Origin: Tigriopus japonicus
Lineage: Eukaryota; Arthropoda; Copepoda; Harpacticoida; Harpacticidae
Assembly (NCBI GenBank): GCA_010645155.1
Contig: CM021315.1
Location: 3,837,780 to 3,901,779, forward strand
Length of the DNA: 64,000 nt
Reading direction: 5' to 3'
Notes under the pieces: model-generated
What the model was told of the DNA's origin: nothing
The model's input: the letters and a program-made list of their open reading frames with translations, nothing else
Database searches by the model: none
Part shown: positions 43,301-55,600 of the stretch, one piece after another
Layout: each line of letters opens with the position of its first letter
Position numbering within the stretch: the stretch's first letter is position 1
Translations under genes and position numbers: made by a program

Positions 43301-45061
43301 GGGTTCTTGAGGATGTTCTCATGCATCCATCTTACCTTCTTCCACTGGGTGAGAATGACACATAACCACAACTTTATTCGGACACCTAGTCAAGTCATAT
43401 TTTTTCCAGGCTCACTCGTCTCAAACTGTCAAAAGGTAAGAAAACTTGCACCAAACACAAGATATGAGGATGCAGTCTGGTTGAGGCCTCGTTGTCCAAT
43501 GGGTTAAGATCTAAAACACCATCTTTTGTGAGGGTTCTCGATTACTGGAGGTGTGCTTCTTTCTCAGGCTATGGATGAAGATTTGCCTCCGTTCTTTCAC
43601 CCCTGTTAACTGATGTCTGATGTCCAACCAAGAGTAGCCGGGGGAAACGCGGTGACGTGCCGAGAATGGATGCACACTCGCGAGCAAAGCTAGGAAGCAA
43701 GTAAGCAAGCCTTGCCAGTGGACGATCTCCCGCGATCAGCTGATGTCAACCCTCTTTTCCATTCTGCTCCAATCTGGCACCTGATGACAGGCTAAATTCC
43801 GGACGATTGGCACTCATGCAACATGATTCCTGCATTCTGTTCAAAGGTGTTTGATGCATAAAATACCTTTGATTTTTAGAACTGACTTCATCGTGGGCTT
43901 GAATTCATACTAGTTGTTATGACAATTTTCAAAAATAACTTAGTTCTTGGCAAGACATATTTTTTATTGCGACTCTTGGTTATGTCAGGCATATAAAATA
44001 AGTTTAAAAATACATATATTTGTTTAAGCATGGACATGGTTTAATGACGTGTCAATGGTTAAAACGTATCAACAGATGAGTTAAAATGTGATATCACAGT
44101 TGAGTTAACAAAAGTGGTTTCAAAAAATATTTTGTTATGAATAGCGCCATCTATTATATTTTACTTAGTTTTTTCTTGCCAAATAGACTCAAAGCTCAAC
44201 TTGGTCTCAATAAATTCAAAGTTTGCCAATCTTACTTTGAAGGCTAAATTTTGCGGTTTTCATGATCAAATATTTGAATGCTTTGATGCTTTCAACTTAC
44301 AATTTTCAGCGCAAAACATCATGAAAATAGCATCTAGAGACTCTTAATTTTGAACCCAGCCAATTGAGGATAATTTTTGTCATGATTACAGTGAGATTTT
44401 TTGTCTGTTTAAAGTATCAAAAGTTTTTTTTTTATTTGGAAAGTTTTTAAAAGTAGTTTATGGAACTCCCATTGATGAGTGTAATTGAACAAATTTGCTA
44501 GGGGTTCTGGGGCCATAATGGCTTGGGATGGATGGGTCTGAGTCGAGACTAACCCTCCCAAAAACTTAATTGATTTTCTCAAACCCAATTCACATTCTTC
44601 GTTTTGATAATCAATCAAAACAAGAACTATCCCTCATATAACAAACTTGAACCGTTTATGCCCAATCTTAGTTTTGACCTATCCCTAGCCAGGTTGGCCC
44701 ACAAATCCCCAGCTGAATTCGTCCAACCACAAACCACACTCGTCCATGGAAACCCCCCATGTCAATAGATTATCTATGGTCTCTAATGAGCTAAAATGGA
44801 ATAATGGAGAACAAACTAGATGGCTTTGTTCATGATTATACTCTTAACTTGTATTACACCTGTATACTTTATACATTCGCATCTTGGAAAGGCCCAATGA
44901 ACCAACTCTTGAAGAAATAAAATTAAAAGTGATAAAGACCTCTCTTTATCATTTTTTTCTTTATCGACCAAGATAATTCTCACAAAAAATTATGTTTCTT
45001 GACCACCACCAGAATTTCGTCCGGGCTTGTCAGATGTGTTAGTTCGTACACTGCAATCGAA
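40301..45061. other. Intergenic stretch without a supported gene
   Basis: Open frames (40385-40585 +, 42031-42213 -, 42782-43117 +, 43178-43507 +) lack family features and consistent splice partners. A (GT)n run of about 15 bases lies at 41213-41227. Confidence 0.4.
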
Positions 45062-45190
45062 AGAGAGAGAGAGAGAGATGATAAGAGCCACTGGGCCAGA
45101 CAAATGAAACTAAGAGTAATTTTCGAAGCTGATGACTTATCCTTGTACCAAGCCAATGACTGACTCGCTTTTCTCTCTCTCTCTCTTTCT
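45062..45190. repeat. GA and CT microsatellites
   Basis: A (GA)n run at about 45062-45080 and a complementary (CT)n run at about 45172-45190, about 90 bases apart, could pair as a hairpin. Confidence 0.75.
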
Positions 45191-45779
45191 CGATCCCTCG
45201 TCTTCTTTGAGATGGTTTCCCGTTCAACGAAAGTAAAATCGAGAGCCTCGCACCACCACGACCACCACAACCATCTTGTCCGTTGGTTCGTTGTGGAAGC
45301 GGATCAGAAACTGAATGTACAGTAGTACGTAACATTGGCCATAAATGTGTTCATTCCAACACAAGAACACTTACAAAAAAAAAAGAACTGATACACTTCT
45401 ATTGCAAGCATCAGGGGAAGCATCACCTTACCCTGACCATTGGCACGAGATGTTTCTTGATCTGACGTTAGACGATTCGCGAGCGAGAATTTCGAGATGT
45501 CCAGAAAGATGACCAATGATTGGAGTTACACAAAAGTCCTTTAAGCGAAACTATGCGATCGTTTCCAAAAGATTCTAGGTAGCTATTTGGAATATTTAGA
45601 TCATTTTCTCAGCACAAAAAAAATTTAAGGGTATTTGGCGACTTGACTGCCAGTAAAGTAATGAAAATCAAATGTAACATTTACATGTATTCTTCCTCAA
45701 CGTACAAAAAGGTCTGGGAGCTAAATTTCAGGTCGAAAAATAGGCTAGAAAATGTCAACAGTAGAAAAAAAAGAGAAAA

Positions 45780-46384
45780 AAATACTATTTATGCACCTGC
45801 AAAGGAAGGGAGTAATGGCCAAAATCCGGCGGAGGGAGTTTCATTTTATTGGCGACCCGAGGGCGTCAGCCCGAGGGGCGTCAATTAAAATGAATCGAGT
45901 GATGTCGGATCTTGACCATTCCTCCCTTCATTTGTGGGTGCATATGGTATTTTGTTGACCAACTTATCCTTTTTGGGACTTCCGTTACAATTTTTCAACC
46001 CTGAAAATCAGTTCAACCACGGATATTCGTACTATTTGGTGTCAACGACGACAACAACCATGAGTGACAAAGTTTGAATCCACTGGCAACAGATGCCACG
46101 GCAGTTGTGTGTATCTGGTCGCTTCGCGACTTATATCTGTGCTACCACGACTTCTTCAGTGGATCAGTCCCCGTCAATGAGACGGGGGCTTCAGACGTGC
46201 AAGTAATTGTGCGTCTGAGATGTATTTGTAAAGGCATGATGCATTCATAGGGCAATAAAGTGATTGGTATGGTAATAAAATGAGTTGTAGGGTAATAAAG
46301 TCAGTTGTAGGTGAATAATATTTTGGACCTGACCTCTTTGGGCTTGGAGGAAATCTCATAAAAGGAGAAGGCGGTCAGTAAAAA
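45780..46384 (+). repeat. Structured ~600-bp repeat, copy B
   Basis: Near-identical to 21103-21706 on both flanks, with only scattered substitutions. The central segment (about 46035-46135) differs completely and has its own GTCGCTTCGCGAC hairpin. The CCCCGTC-AATGA-GACGGGG hairpin is perfect here; copy A has one mismatch. Confidence 0.75.
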
Positions 46385-46423
46385 TCCTTTTAAGTTTGCT
46401 TCAAGCCTTTGTAGTGTTATCAC

Positions 46424-46848
46424 TAGGGCTGCCCAACTAATACAAATCAAAACGCCTAAAATGCTTTAAAAAATGCAACAACAATGCACAAGAAAATGCA
46501 AAAAGAGTGCAGAGTTGAGAAACATTTGGGCTAAATTTAAGATCGTTTGTTGAATAAATCAAAATTCAAGGCCATAAACACTCTTTAAAACATTCACAGC
46601 TCTTAGTTTTTCATTAAAAAATTGTTAAATAATTTATGGTTGTAAATTAAATTGTTGTTAGTGTAGTAGATATTTGTGTTTTGCGTCTAAAAGATCTGCC
46701 CTTGGAACAGATTTGTTCTCATATTTTCAGTCTTTAACTGAAAAACTATTGGCAAAACTTAAAATACAAATGTCAAAGAAAATCTTCAAAAATCGCCAAA
46801 AAACAGAAAAAGTGAATAAAATGCATTTTTATGAAATATGCCGCCCTA
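46424..46848. mobile_element. Possible hAT-like element, 425 bp
   Basis: The ends begin TAGGGCTGCC and, inverted, TAGGGCGGCA. Both subterminal regions are rich in aaaatgca motifs. Flanking 8-mers gttatcac and gtatcaag are related only if an indel is allowed, so the duplication is doubtful. Confidence 0.4.
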
Positions 46849-46856
46849 GTATCAAG

Positions 46857-48029
46857 AACGTGCAAGATATAAGAATGGGAAGGTTCAGTGATATATCCCT
46901 GAACATTCTGTGCTTTTAAACTTAATCATGGATTTATGACTTACTTTGAAATGATACGCCCCTTTGTGTATTTTTGAATTTTTCTTGCAATTTTTCTTGT
47001 AATCGACTTTGATCTTGATTCAGGAGCTACAGAGTTCAAGAAACAATGTTCTTTTTCTAAGTAGCTAAGAACCTTGGATACTCGTAATAACAGCAATAAC
47101 AACTACTTGATAAACAAAGGAAGAATAATTGAACAAAAGTTTTAGCCAACATTTATCTTCAAACACATTAATCCTCGTACCTCTTAACAAATGGCAAAAT
47201 GCGACTAAGTGCTAACCTTTTAAATTAGGAACAGAGCGCAAGGGATCCCAACCAAAACCGAAAGTTATGGCCGAAATAGGCTTAATCCAAACTGAAACCA
47301 ACGGCAATAAGAGACATAAACAAAATCATATACCTAACTTTTCGCCTTATAGTTCCAACTCCAAATGGGATTGAGCAAGGAAAACCTGGAAACGGGAAGG
47401 CAAAAGAATGTTTCCCCATATTAATTGGTCTTCATAGGTTATTTTACTCCCAAAAACTCAGCCTTTATGATTGGGGTCGCTGTAATCCATAAAAGTCTCC
47501 ACACTGAAGGGACAAGAATGTCATTAGGTTTTCCCCTAATATTTAGAGATAAGAGCTCTTTTAATTAAGTTAAGTGAACGTCATTGCAACGGATTCCAAA
47601 ATTTGGCTCATTCATTCATAGCAAACCTTATCTCGTATTTGTACGATGACAAATAATGCATGATACACAAATGAAACATCTTAGCAACACATTGGCGTAC
47701 AAAGTTTTAGTCATTTAATAGGCATTCAAAGAACCGAGCTATTTTTTGTGTAAAAAATCGATCAGAAATTAATTACAAAACACTTTGGAATGTTCTCCGT
47801 CGAACACCACATTTCTTCCGAATTTTTCTGTGCATAGTTTGCCATCCATAATTCAGCAAAAATGCCAACTGGTTTTTTTTTCGAGATCAACAGGGTTGAC
47901 CATATGTTTTGAAGTCTTACTACATGAATTTGTTACAGTTTATGGCTTGTAGGGTTTGAGAAATTGGTGTTTGTTCTTTGAACTGATTCCCACCAACCAA
48001 TATTATACAATTTATTGTTTAGTTTTATC
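46857..48029. other. Intergenic, nothing recognised
   Basis: AT-rich, no gene structure or repeat with defined ends. Confidence 0.45.
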
Positions 48030-48191
48030 AGCCGATTCTACAGATTAGATGACCCGTTGTTAAGTTTTAAGCGAGATCTAGATAGTTTCTTGTTAACTAT
48101 TCCTGACCAACCTTACATTCAAGGTTGCCCTAGAGCGGCAAATTCTGACAAATTGACTGACCAAATATTTTATCGTGTTGACGCAGAATGA
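48030..48191 (+). pseudogene. 3' end of a non-LTR retrotransposon reverse transcriptase ORF
   Basis: The frame ends RFYRLDDPLLSFKRDLDSFL, then a TIPDQP motif and a short tail to TGA (48189-48191). The pattern S-F-K-x-x-L-D-x-F-L-x-x-I/V-P-D-x-P is typical of the C-terminus of Jockey/CR1-type LINE ORF2 proteins in arthropods. Upstream sequence in another frame may be part of the same ORF after a frameshift. This is a dead 5'-truncated copy. Confidence 0.6.
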
Positions 48192-50479
48192 CTTACAGGG
48201 AAAATATTCCCTTGTATCGGTTAAAAACCCGAGAACTAGGCTAGAAAAAAATAGTCTAGTGTGGTGCCTATAACCACAAAACCTGCCTCCATGATTTAAT
48301 TGTAAATATCCAGTGAGATGACACTGTACTCTTGCAAGTCCATTGGCTCAAATCCGCTTGATGTCTCAATGAAGGCTTCTTCATCCGTTTCTTCGCAATG
48401 CTGAACCTCTTTCTGGGAATTCCAATTACGGGTTATTCACTCATCAACAAAAGCTGGATTCAGATTAATTGTGTTTACTGTCGTTGCTCTTATAAAGATC
48501 ACATGAAACTGAGACAAACCAAGAGCCATGAGAACCATATCGATTCGGATTGTGGTGTCAGAGATGTTTCAGGAAAGATTAAGTAGATCAGGATCAGAGA
48601 TGAACAAGGAGTTTTGGAGCCTCGTGTTTTCGATCATTTGTAAGATAGTCCTTCTACTGTCGACCATTTCAAGTGCTGTGATATTCCAAATGACGTTGGA
48701 AGAATTTGGAAGATAGCTGAATTTTCTCCTTTAATTGCTATATCAGGTGCTTGGCCAACTATGTATCTTCTCAAACATCCCAAGATTGTGTCTGTTTTGA
48801 AGCGATGGATCATTAAAATGACATGTTGATTTTTGTGTGAATAAACAGGAGATCCTTTGTTTTTTCATCACTTCTTGTAATTTGCCAACTTTCCACCGTA
48901 TTGTTAAAATTCATTTTCAGATTCAAGGGTTCAAACAGAACTTTCGGATTTATTTTCTACAGAGCTTGTTTCATGCGGTGTTTCAAATTGATAAAGTGGT
49001 GCCTCTACCAGAAAAAAGCTTTCGGCCACTTTTGGTTTGAACCTTTTTAAACATGCCTGGAGTTGAAATTCTGGGAAGATTTGAAAATTTGATGATTTTG
49101 AAATAAGCCGGAAATTTTAACTCAGTGGGAGGAAGGGAAAATTCATAAAACAAGCTGAAATTCTTGGGTTTATGTGGTTTATGCTTTTCTGGGCCTTTGA
49201 ACCAAAGAAGAAAAATGTCTTGTTGATGAGAGCAAGAAATGAAGTAGCTTCATATCATTTGACGTATATCTAAAAGGTTATTGCCTAGAGGTGGCAAGCA
49301 AAAGAAAAAGGGATCAAAGCAAGAGGAAACACGCTCCAAAACATGCCAGAATTCTTCATTTTATGATTCATTTTGCTTAAAAGTCTCAGCAATAGATTTT
49401 AGACAACAAAATGTGCCAATAATGTTGTTTGGAGACTGCAAAAGGACATGAAATGGTGTTTGGTTGAAATCCCTGGAAGTTGACGTAAAAAGTTTGAAGA
49501 TGCAAATATATACTGTTAGTTACGATTAGAGCGGGCGAAAATATTAAATTAAATTTTTAAACATAAAAATATCTAATTTAAATGTGCTGTTTCCATAAGG
49601 TTTTAAATATTTAAGGTGCTTCTTCCAAAATTGAATGAAGATTCCTGTTTTTCATTGAATTATTTCAAGAATTTTCATGATATCACATAATCTTTTGCAA
49701 TTTGGACAAAAAATGTGATCTTTCAAAAATATATTTTGTCAAAATCTCCCAATTTTTGGAGCTTTTCAAGACTTTTTTTGAGGGGAATATTCAAACTAGA
49801 ATGAAATAATCTGCTAGGGAAATGAAAAAATGGTCAGGTTTGCCTCGAAAATTACATCAACGGATTTGAATTTGAAATACGTGTAGAAAAAATCAATATC
49901 TGAGTGGAATATTTTACCATAATTTGGCCAATAAAATATTAATGAAATGTCAGATATCAATGAAGACTCAAGAATAACCAATATTCATAACTCGGTATGA
50001 ATCTTTAAAACCAAAGATTTGTCTTCCTACCAATCGCCAATTACCTATTACAAATTTTTCATCAAAAGTTTGGATTTTTCAATTTTTTTGTAAATAACAT
50101 TTTATTTGGCCTGAATACTTGTGAATTTAAATATTTTTTGTTCTACATCTGCTTAAATATTTTGATGTTATTTTCTTGAATATTATTTAAGTACTGGCCT
50201 TTAAAATTACATAATTTTGGTCACGACCTATGTCCTTACTCGTTGGCTTATGAACTCAACCCTTTGCTGTGACGGAAAATTTCTGTCACAACCAATGTTG
50301 TCAATAGCCCAGTTTATACGGTATGCCCTGTGACAACAGGGCAGAGCCCTGTGACAACTTAGTAAAAAATTTGACGATTTCAATCGGACGGTTGATGTGG
50401 AAGGATGTGGATGGCAGACAACCTTTACGGAAAACATGGTGTTCGTCTTCATGGTGCTGACTTGAAGGCCGTTCTTTTG
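48192..50479. other. Intergenic, nothing recognised
   Basis: AT-rich; short open frames at 48398-48716 show no domains. The first ~100 bases are probably the 3' UTR of the LINE fragment. Confidence 0.4.
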
Positions 50480-50487
50480 GTAATAAC

Positions 50488-51328
50488 CAGGGCCACCAGA
50501 TAGATGTAAATTACAAAAAAAAAAGTATATTGTAATACTTAAACTAAAAATACATACATACATACATACATACATACATACATACATACATACATACAAT
50601 TACCAAAATCTGCGATTTTTGTCCAAAATTACATAAAGGAGGAAAAAAATAAATAAATGTGCAAGAATTGCCTGTTTTGAAGAATATGATATGGAAAATT
50701 GTTTGATTTCACGTCAAAGTCAAGATAAAGAAGCAAAAAGATAGTGTTTTAATTTTTTAACAAGAATATTTAGTTCATTCTCAGGCCCGCTGGGTTGTTA
50801 TAAATGGTATTTTTCATTGTAGTCACAAACAATGTGCAATTTTTGTCGAAAAATACAAAAACTGGGAAAATTTCGAAAGAATGTAGAAAAATGCGTCTTC
50901 CATTGAGAGTGATTAACAAAAAGGATGTCAAAAATCAAAATAAGAATAGAAGCTTTTATATTTGCAACAATTGTGACAAAACATGGTCATTTTAGCATCT
51001 TTTCCTACCTATAAAATAAAATTTAGATGATGCAAGTACATAAAAGGGCAGTTTTTAGGCGATATAGTGAGAATTTTTTTTTAATAATACCAAAAAATCC
51101 AATTTTGTTACATCATTTCTCAAAATAATACCTTTCGGCAAAATATTTTGCATAAATTTGGTGGCCCTGATTGTACCACACTCTTTTTATGTTAATAAAT
51201 GAGAAAAAGTTGTTAAAACCAAACTTACCAAACAAGCAAAAATCTACCAAAAAATCGGATTTCATTTCATTATTTCCAAAAAAAAATACATTTTTTGGCA
51301 ATTTTTTTACCAAAATTTGGTGGCCCTG
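50488..51328. mobile_element. hAT-like element, 841 bp
   Basis: Exact 8-bp duplication gtaataac at 50480-50487 and 51329-51336. The ends are CAGGGCCACCA and its inverse. A second 'ggtggccctg' lies inside at about 51160. No transposase. Contains the TACA microsatellite. Confidence 0.85.
50551..50598. repeat. (TACA)n microsatellite
   Basis: About twelve uninterrupted tetranucleotide units. Confidence 0.95.
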
Positions 51329-51336
51329 GTAATAAC

Positions 51337-54253
51337 GTGAAGAGCACTGATGGCTTTTAGCAATACCATAACTAAGGCCCTGCCCTGATCCCATTTTCAG
51401 ATCGAGAGTGCACAATTTCTTAAGCTGATGACGATTTATTCAGAGTTGCTGTTTGCAACATTTGCAAAGTTGCCTGACGTATGAACGTATTAACGTAGAT
51501 TTTCGTCTTATAACCAAATACATTACTGTTTCATTTCATTTTTGAAAAAAAATGGGGAAACAAGAATTTCTTGAGCTGTTAAAAAAAACATGGGCTACTG
51601 ATTTGATGACCTGGCATTAAAGAAGGAAATGTAAATGGCAACTACTTTTGCGTACGACGCATTCTGCAATCCTGTTACAACTTAATTCGTCACGTGTTAT
51701 ATGAACTCGATTGTCGATCTCAAAGGTCCCAAAAGTGGTCATATGAACTCTACCGTCACGTTACAGAATTTGACGAAGGTTGTGACAGAAAAATCTCATG
51801 ACGAGGCATATAAACTGGGCTATAGAGAGGTTAACTCAACAGCTGACCTCCCTTGGTGTTTGGCGCGAGCAGCCTGAGGAGGTACATCGAGTGAACTCAT
51901 TTCTAAGAACGGAGAGTTTTTGCTTCAAATCCTCGGTAATTAAGGTGATAGAGGTAAAAAAAGCAAGAAAACACCCCATTGAAAACATCTGAAGGCTTCG
52001 TGTCAAGTGCCAGAACAATCAAGCGACGCAGGAAGTAGCGGAAATCGGATTCCACACATTATTGAACGAGTGGTTTCACCAAACTATGAGTAACCAAAGG
52101 AGCTAGCTAAGAGTTCTAAAAGATCCAAGTGAATGAATATCAGAGCTGGACAAGAAAATAGAATTGATAAACCAACCTGAACATTGAAGGAAGAATCTGT
52201 TTACCTGTTTTGTCGGTGGAACCAAGGGTAACGTCAAAACAAGTCCAGTTTAAGAAGTGTCAATGGACCATCCACCTTCCCGATTAACCATCTTTTGCCC
52301 TTCAAAGTCTGATGAAGATTCTCAAAGTTCTTTTGGTCTTTTAAAAGCCTTAAGTGATACTGAGAAGCTCCCAAGAAGCCCCAGCCATTGACATCAATGA
52401 TGATGTTCGAAAACTCCAAGCAGTTCCAAAGAAGACATTGGGACACAAATGACGAAGAAATGCAAAAATGATTTATGCTTCCAAATGATGATCTGTTCTC
52501 AAAACCTTCATTGATATGCTTTAACCTTTAAGTATGAAACCGAATGAGTTAGTGAGTACAGAAAAGAACCTCCAGCCTTTGGATCTAATTGAGTTGGCAT
52601 GTTTAACATTTCATGTACCTTAAGGTGAAATTATAAAAATGTGATCCTTTTTTTTTGAATAATCATTTACGTAATAAATAAATGGGAAAATAAATCCTTG
52701 ATGGGCAAATTTTCATGTTTTACAATTGAATTCTAGAAATTGATTTATTCCCCTTGTTTTGGCATTAATCTTGTTCTAAACTCGTACTAAAGCATGAATA
52801 CGGTCGAGATTTGCCTACATCACTGAACTGGAAGCTTTTCCAATTTATTGCTCATTTCCACAGGAATTACTTAGTTTACCCTTGATTTCATCTACCTCTA
52901 AAACATTGACATATTTGATTATTGAGGATTAAACCTAAACACTACTCATATTTGACACCCATGCCAGAGCTACCTGGTACTGAAATAACCCTCTTTCATT
53001 TTTTTCATTTTTCTGTCAGGTCTATGTTACAGTTTATCCTCCTAATAATCTACTAAATTCAGTATTTTTCAATGTTGAAATAAAATCGGCGATATTTTTT
53101 TTTTTGAGCTGAGGCAGTCCATTTTTGACCCAAAGAAGCGGAAAGTATATCTGGGCATATAAACACCCAAATTATCAAACAATATAAGTCTTTGAAAATT
53201 TAATTAAGATGGAAAAAATGCCATTTTTGTATGTTGTAACACAAAAAGTCAAAGATATAGAATTACATATAACCCACTTTAAAAACGGATTTTTGAAAAA
53301 CTTGCTTTTGAATGAGAAAAAGGCTACACAGGTCATCATATTTAGTGGAATTCTGCGGTTTTAAAAATCGCCTTTTGGTCCTGGTATTAATGAATAATGA
53401 GAAAATGTGTGAAGACTTGTCCTCTGAGATGGACAAAGTTGGGTAGAATTTCGGATTTCCTCTTCTTTTTGGACCTCCTCAAAAACACCAAACTGATTCT
53501 TTGGAGTTAGCTCTTTACCTTTCTTTTTTATTTCGTGACAAAAGGATGCTTATAAGTAGGTTAAAAGCCCCCTCAACTGTCAATTTCCTGCTTTTTCCGC
53601 TTTGAACAATGAAGATTGTACAGCCTAGGGCAAACAGCGCAGAACCGTGAAAGGTTGTGAGAGGATCGTCAAACACTTTCCGTTCTAGAGCTCGACGTCA
53701 TCTCGTCTATTATGTCCACAAATACTCACCTAGATAGACAACAGTGTTGTTCTTCCTTTAATTTTTCTATGATTTTTAGACATTTGCCACGCCATGCCTC
53801 ACACCCCTGCCACTCAAGGTACAAATTTTGGATTAAAAGACTCTAATGGCCCCCGAGGTAAGTGTGTAGAGCGGATCTTTCCATGCTTAAAATATCACTA
53901 TTATCTGCACCATTTGAATACCTTGACTGCGCTCTTCAGCCATCTGGTCACAGTGAAGTAAACCTATCAACTGTGTTCCTAATGACATACCAAAAATTAT
54001 ACAAATAGCTTAATAGCTTGAGAACAATAACCTTCATGCAACCAATCATAAAAACATATTTCTGAATTTGATCATCAGGGCAGGAAATTTGATGCAAAAA
54101 CTTTTATTGGCTTTTTCTACACTGGCCTTTTGGCCTTTTCTACACTGATCTGCATTTTGAGCGCTTATTTGCATGGAGTTGACGTTTAAGCGCTTTTTTG
54201 CGCTTTGGAGACTTTTAGGGAAAATGAATTGAAAAAAATGATTTTCAAGAGTG
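51337..54253. other. Intergenic, nothing recognised
   Basis: A segment at about 51776-51832 is the inverse of 50265-50325 (motifs 'ttctgtcacaacc' and 'atagcccagtttata'), so an older repeat may flank the 50488-51328 insertion. No gene found. Confidence 0.4.
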
Positions 54254-54261
54254 ATTTAGAA

Positions 54262-54485
54262 CAGGGGTGTGCAAACTTATTTAGCAAGGGGCCAAATTGG
54301 CCGGACCGTTGGCGCTCGCGGGCCACACCATCCAAAACGGCAAATAATTTCTAGTACAAAATTCTACTATCTACCTACTGCAACTGCTGGCCACAGTCTA
54401 TTGAAAATGACAGATCCTCTCGCGGGCCACCCGAAATCAGCGAGCGGGCACATTTGGCCCGTGAGCCAGGGTTTGCACACCCCTG
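54262..54485. mobile_element. hAT-like MITE, 224 bp
   Basis: The ends are perfect inverted repeats, CAGGGGTGTGCAAAC. Flanking 8-mers are atttagaa (54254-54261) and gtttagaa (54486-54493), 7 of 8 identical. The interior is GC-richer with 'gcgggccac' motifs. Confidence 0.8.
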
Positions 54486-54569
54486 GTTTAGAAGATCAAA
54501 TATAATTTTCAGAAAAAAATAGGGAAAATAGGAAAATCTAGAAAATCCCTGAAAATCCCGATTCACCCC

Positions 54570-54656
54570 GCCCTCGGGATCCCAGGGACGGGATCAAACC
54601 AACCCTGCGCACAAGGGCGAAGCATGCCCTACTTGCCATGTCAGCCGGACAATCTT
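54570..54656 (-). repeat. tRNA-derived SINE-like head
   Basis: On the minus strand, TGGCAAGTAGG (54628-54638) fits the RNA polymerase III box A and GGTTTGATCCC (54590-54600) fits box B, at tRNA-like spacing. The flanks do not form a good acceptor stem, so a SINE or tRNA relic is more likely than a functional tRNA. Confidence 0.45.
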
Positions 54657-54659
54657 AGT

Positions 54660-55499
54660 GATCTAGCATCCAAAAGATTTCATCGAATTAGGTCTACAAA
54701 ATATTTTGAAAGTGATCTTGGATTGAGTCATCCTTATTCAAATTCATTAAAACTGAGTACACATTTGCACTAACGTAAGCACTACACAAATACTCCGATT
54801 AATTTGAACCCATCCACTTAAAAGTAGGGTGGCCAGAAATATTTAGTTAAACGTCTTTCAGATTTCAAGATTACTTAATATTAGAATATTTTCGGTACTC
54901 AAAGTTTTTGTACATTACATACCGCAATTTCTGCAAATTCCCATGATTTTTTGAGATGTATAAAATGTTTTGAATGTTATTAGGGTTTTATTAAAAACAC
55001 AAAATTTTGGAAAAAAAACGTTATAAAGAATTTTGTTATGTTGGCTCCGAATCCAGAAATGATACTTTCTTGTTATGAAATACCAATTTAATTATTGGGA
55101 GCCAGTATCATACAAACATTCATTCAACCTTCCAGACCTTTGATTTGAAAGTTTTTGAACAAAACTGTTAATTCCAATAACGTAACGCAAAAAAAGCAAA
55201 ATTGCCCATCTTTTGGCACCTTTTTTGGTCCATCTACAATCACTTTTTATCATTTTATTGGTGGACTACCAAACCAGATGCTAAATAGTGCAACATTAAT
55301 TCATAAATTGTAGCGGAAATAACAAATCTGCAACCAACAACAACAACAACAAATACACAAGAAAAAATGAAAATTCTTAGACTCAAAAATGAAAGGAAGA
55401 ATTTTTCAAGCCATATTGAACTGAAAAAAATATTTCAAATCAAATGCTAAACATTTTGGCCGCTCTAAGATGTACGACAATTTCAGGAAAGGAGATGAG
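54660..55499. other. Upstream region of the serine protease homolog
   Basis: AT-rich; no element with clear ends. Proximal promoter sequences of the next gene presumably lie in its last few hundred bases. Confidence 0.4.
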
Positions 55500-55507
55500 T
55501 ATAAAAG
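55500..55507 (+). promoter_or_regulatory. TATA box of the serine protease homolog gene
   Basis: TATAAAAG, 93 bases before the last base of the start-codon context. A transcription start about 30 bases downstream would give a short ~70-base leader, typical of highly expressed digestive or secretory genes. Confidence 0.65.
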
Positions 55508-55600
55508 GTCGTCAAAGATTTCTTTCATTGTTCCATTCATCAAATTCATCGACAATAAGAACTGTTTAAACGAGACCCATCCTAATTTTACCCCTTTAAA

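Noticed and set aside
50265..51832. Outer inverted repeat around the 50488-51328 element
   Set aside because: The two segments are not symmetrically arranged and have no matching flanking duplication; element borders cannot be defined.
54570..54656. Functional tRNA gene
   Set aside because: Box A and B are present, but the acceptor stem does not pair convincingly; more like a SINE relic.
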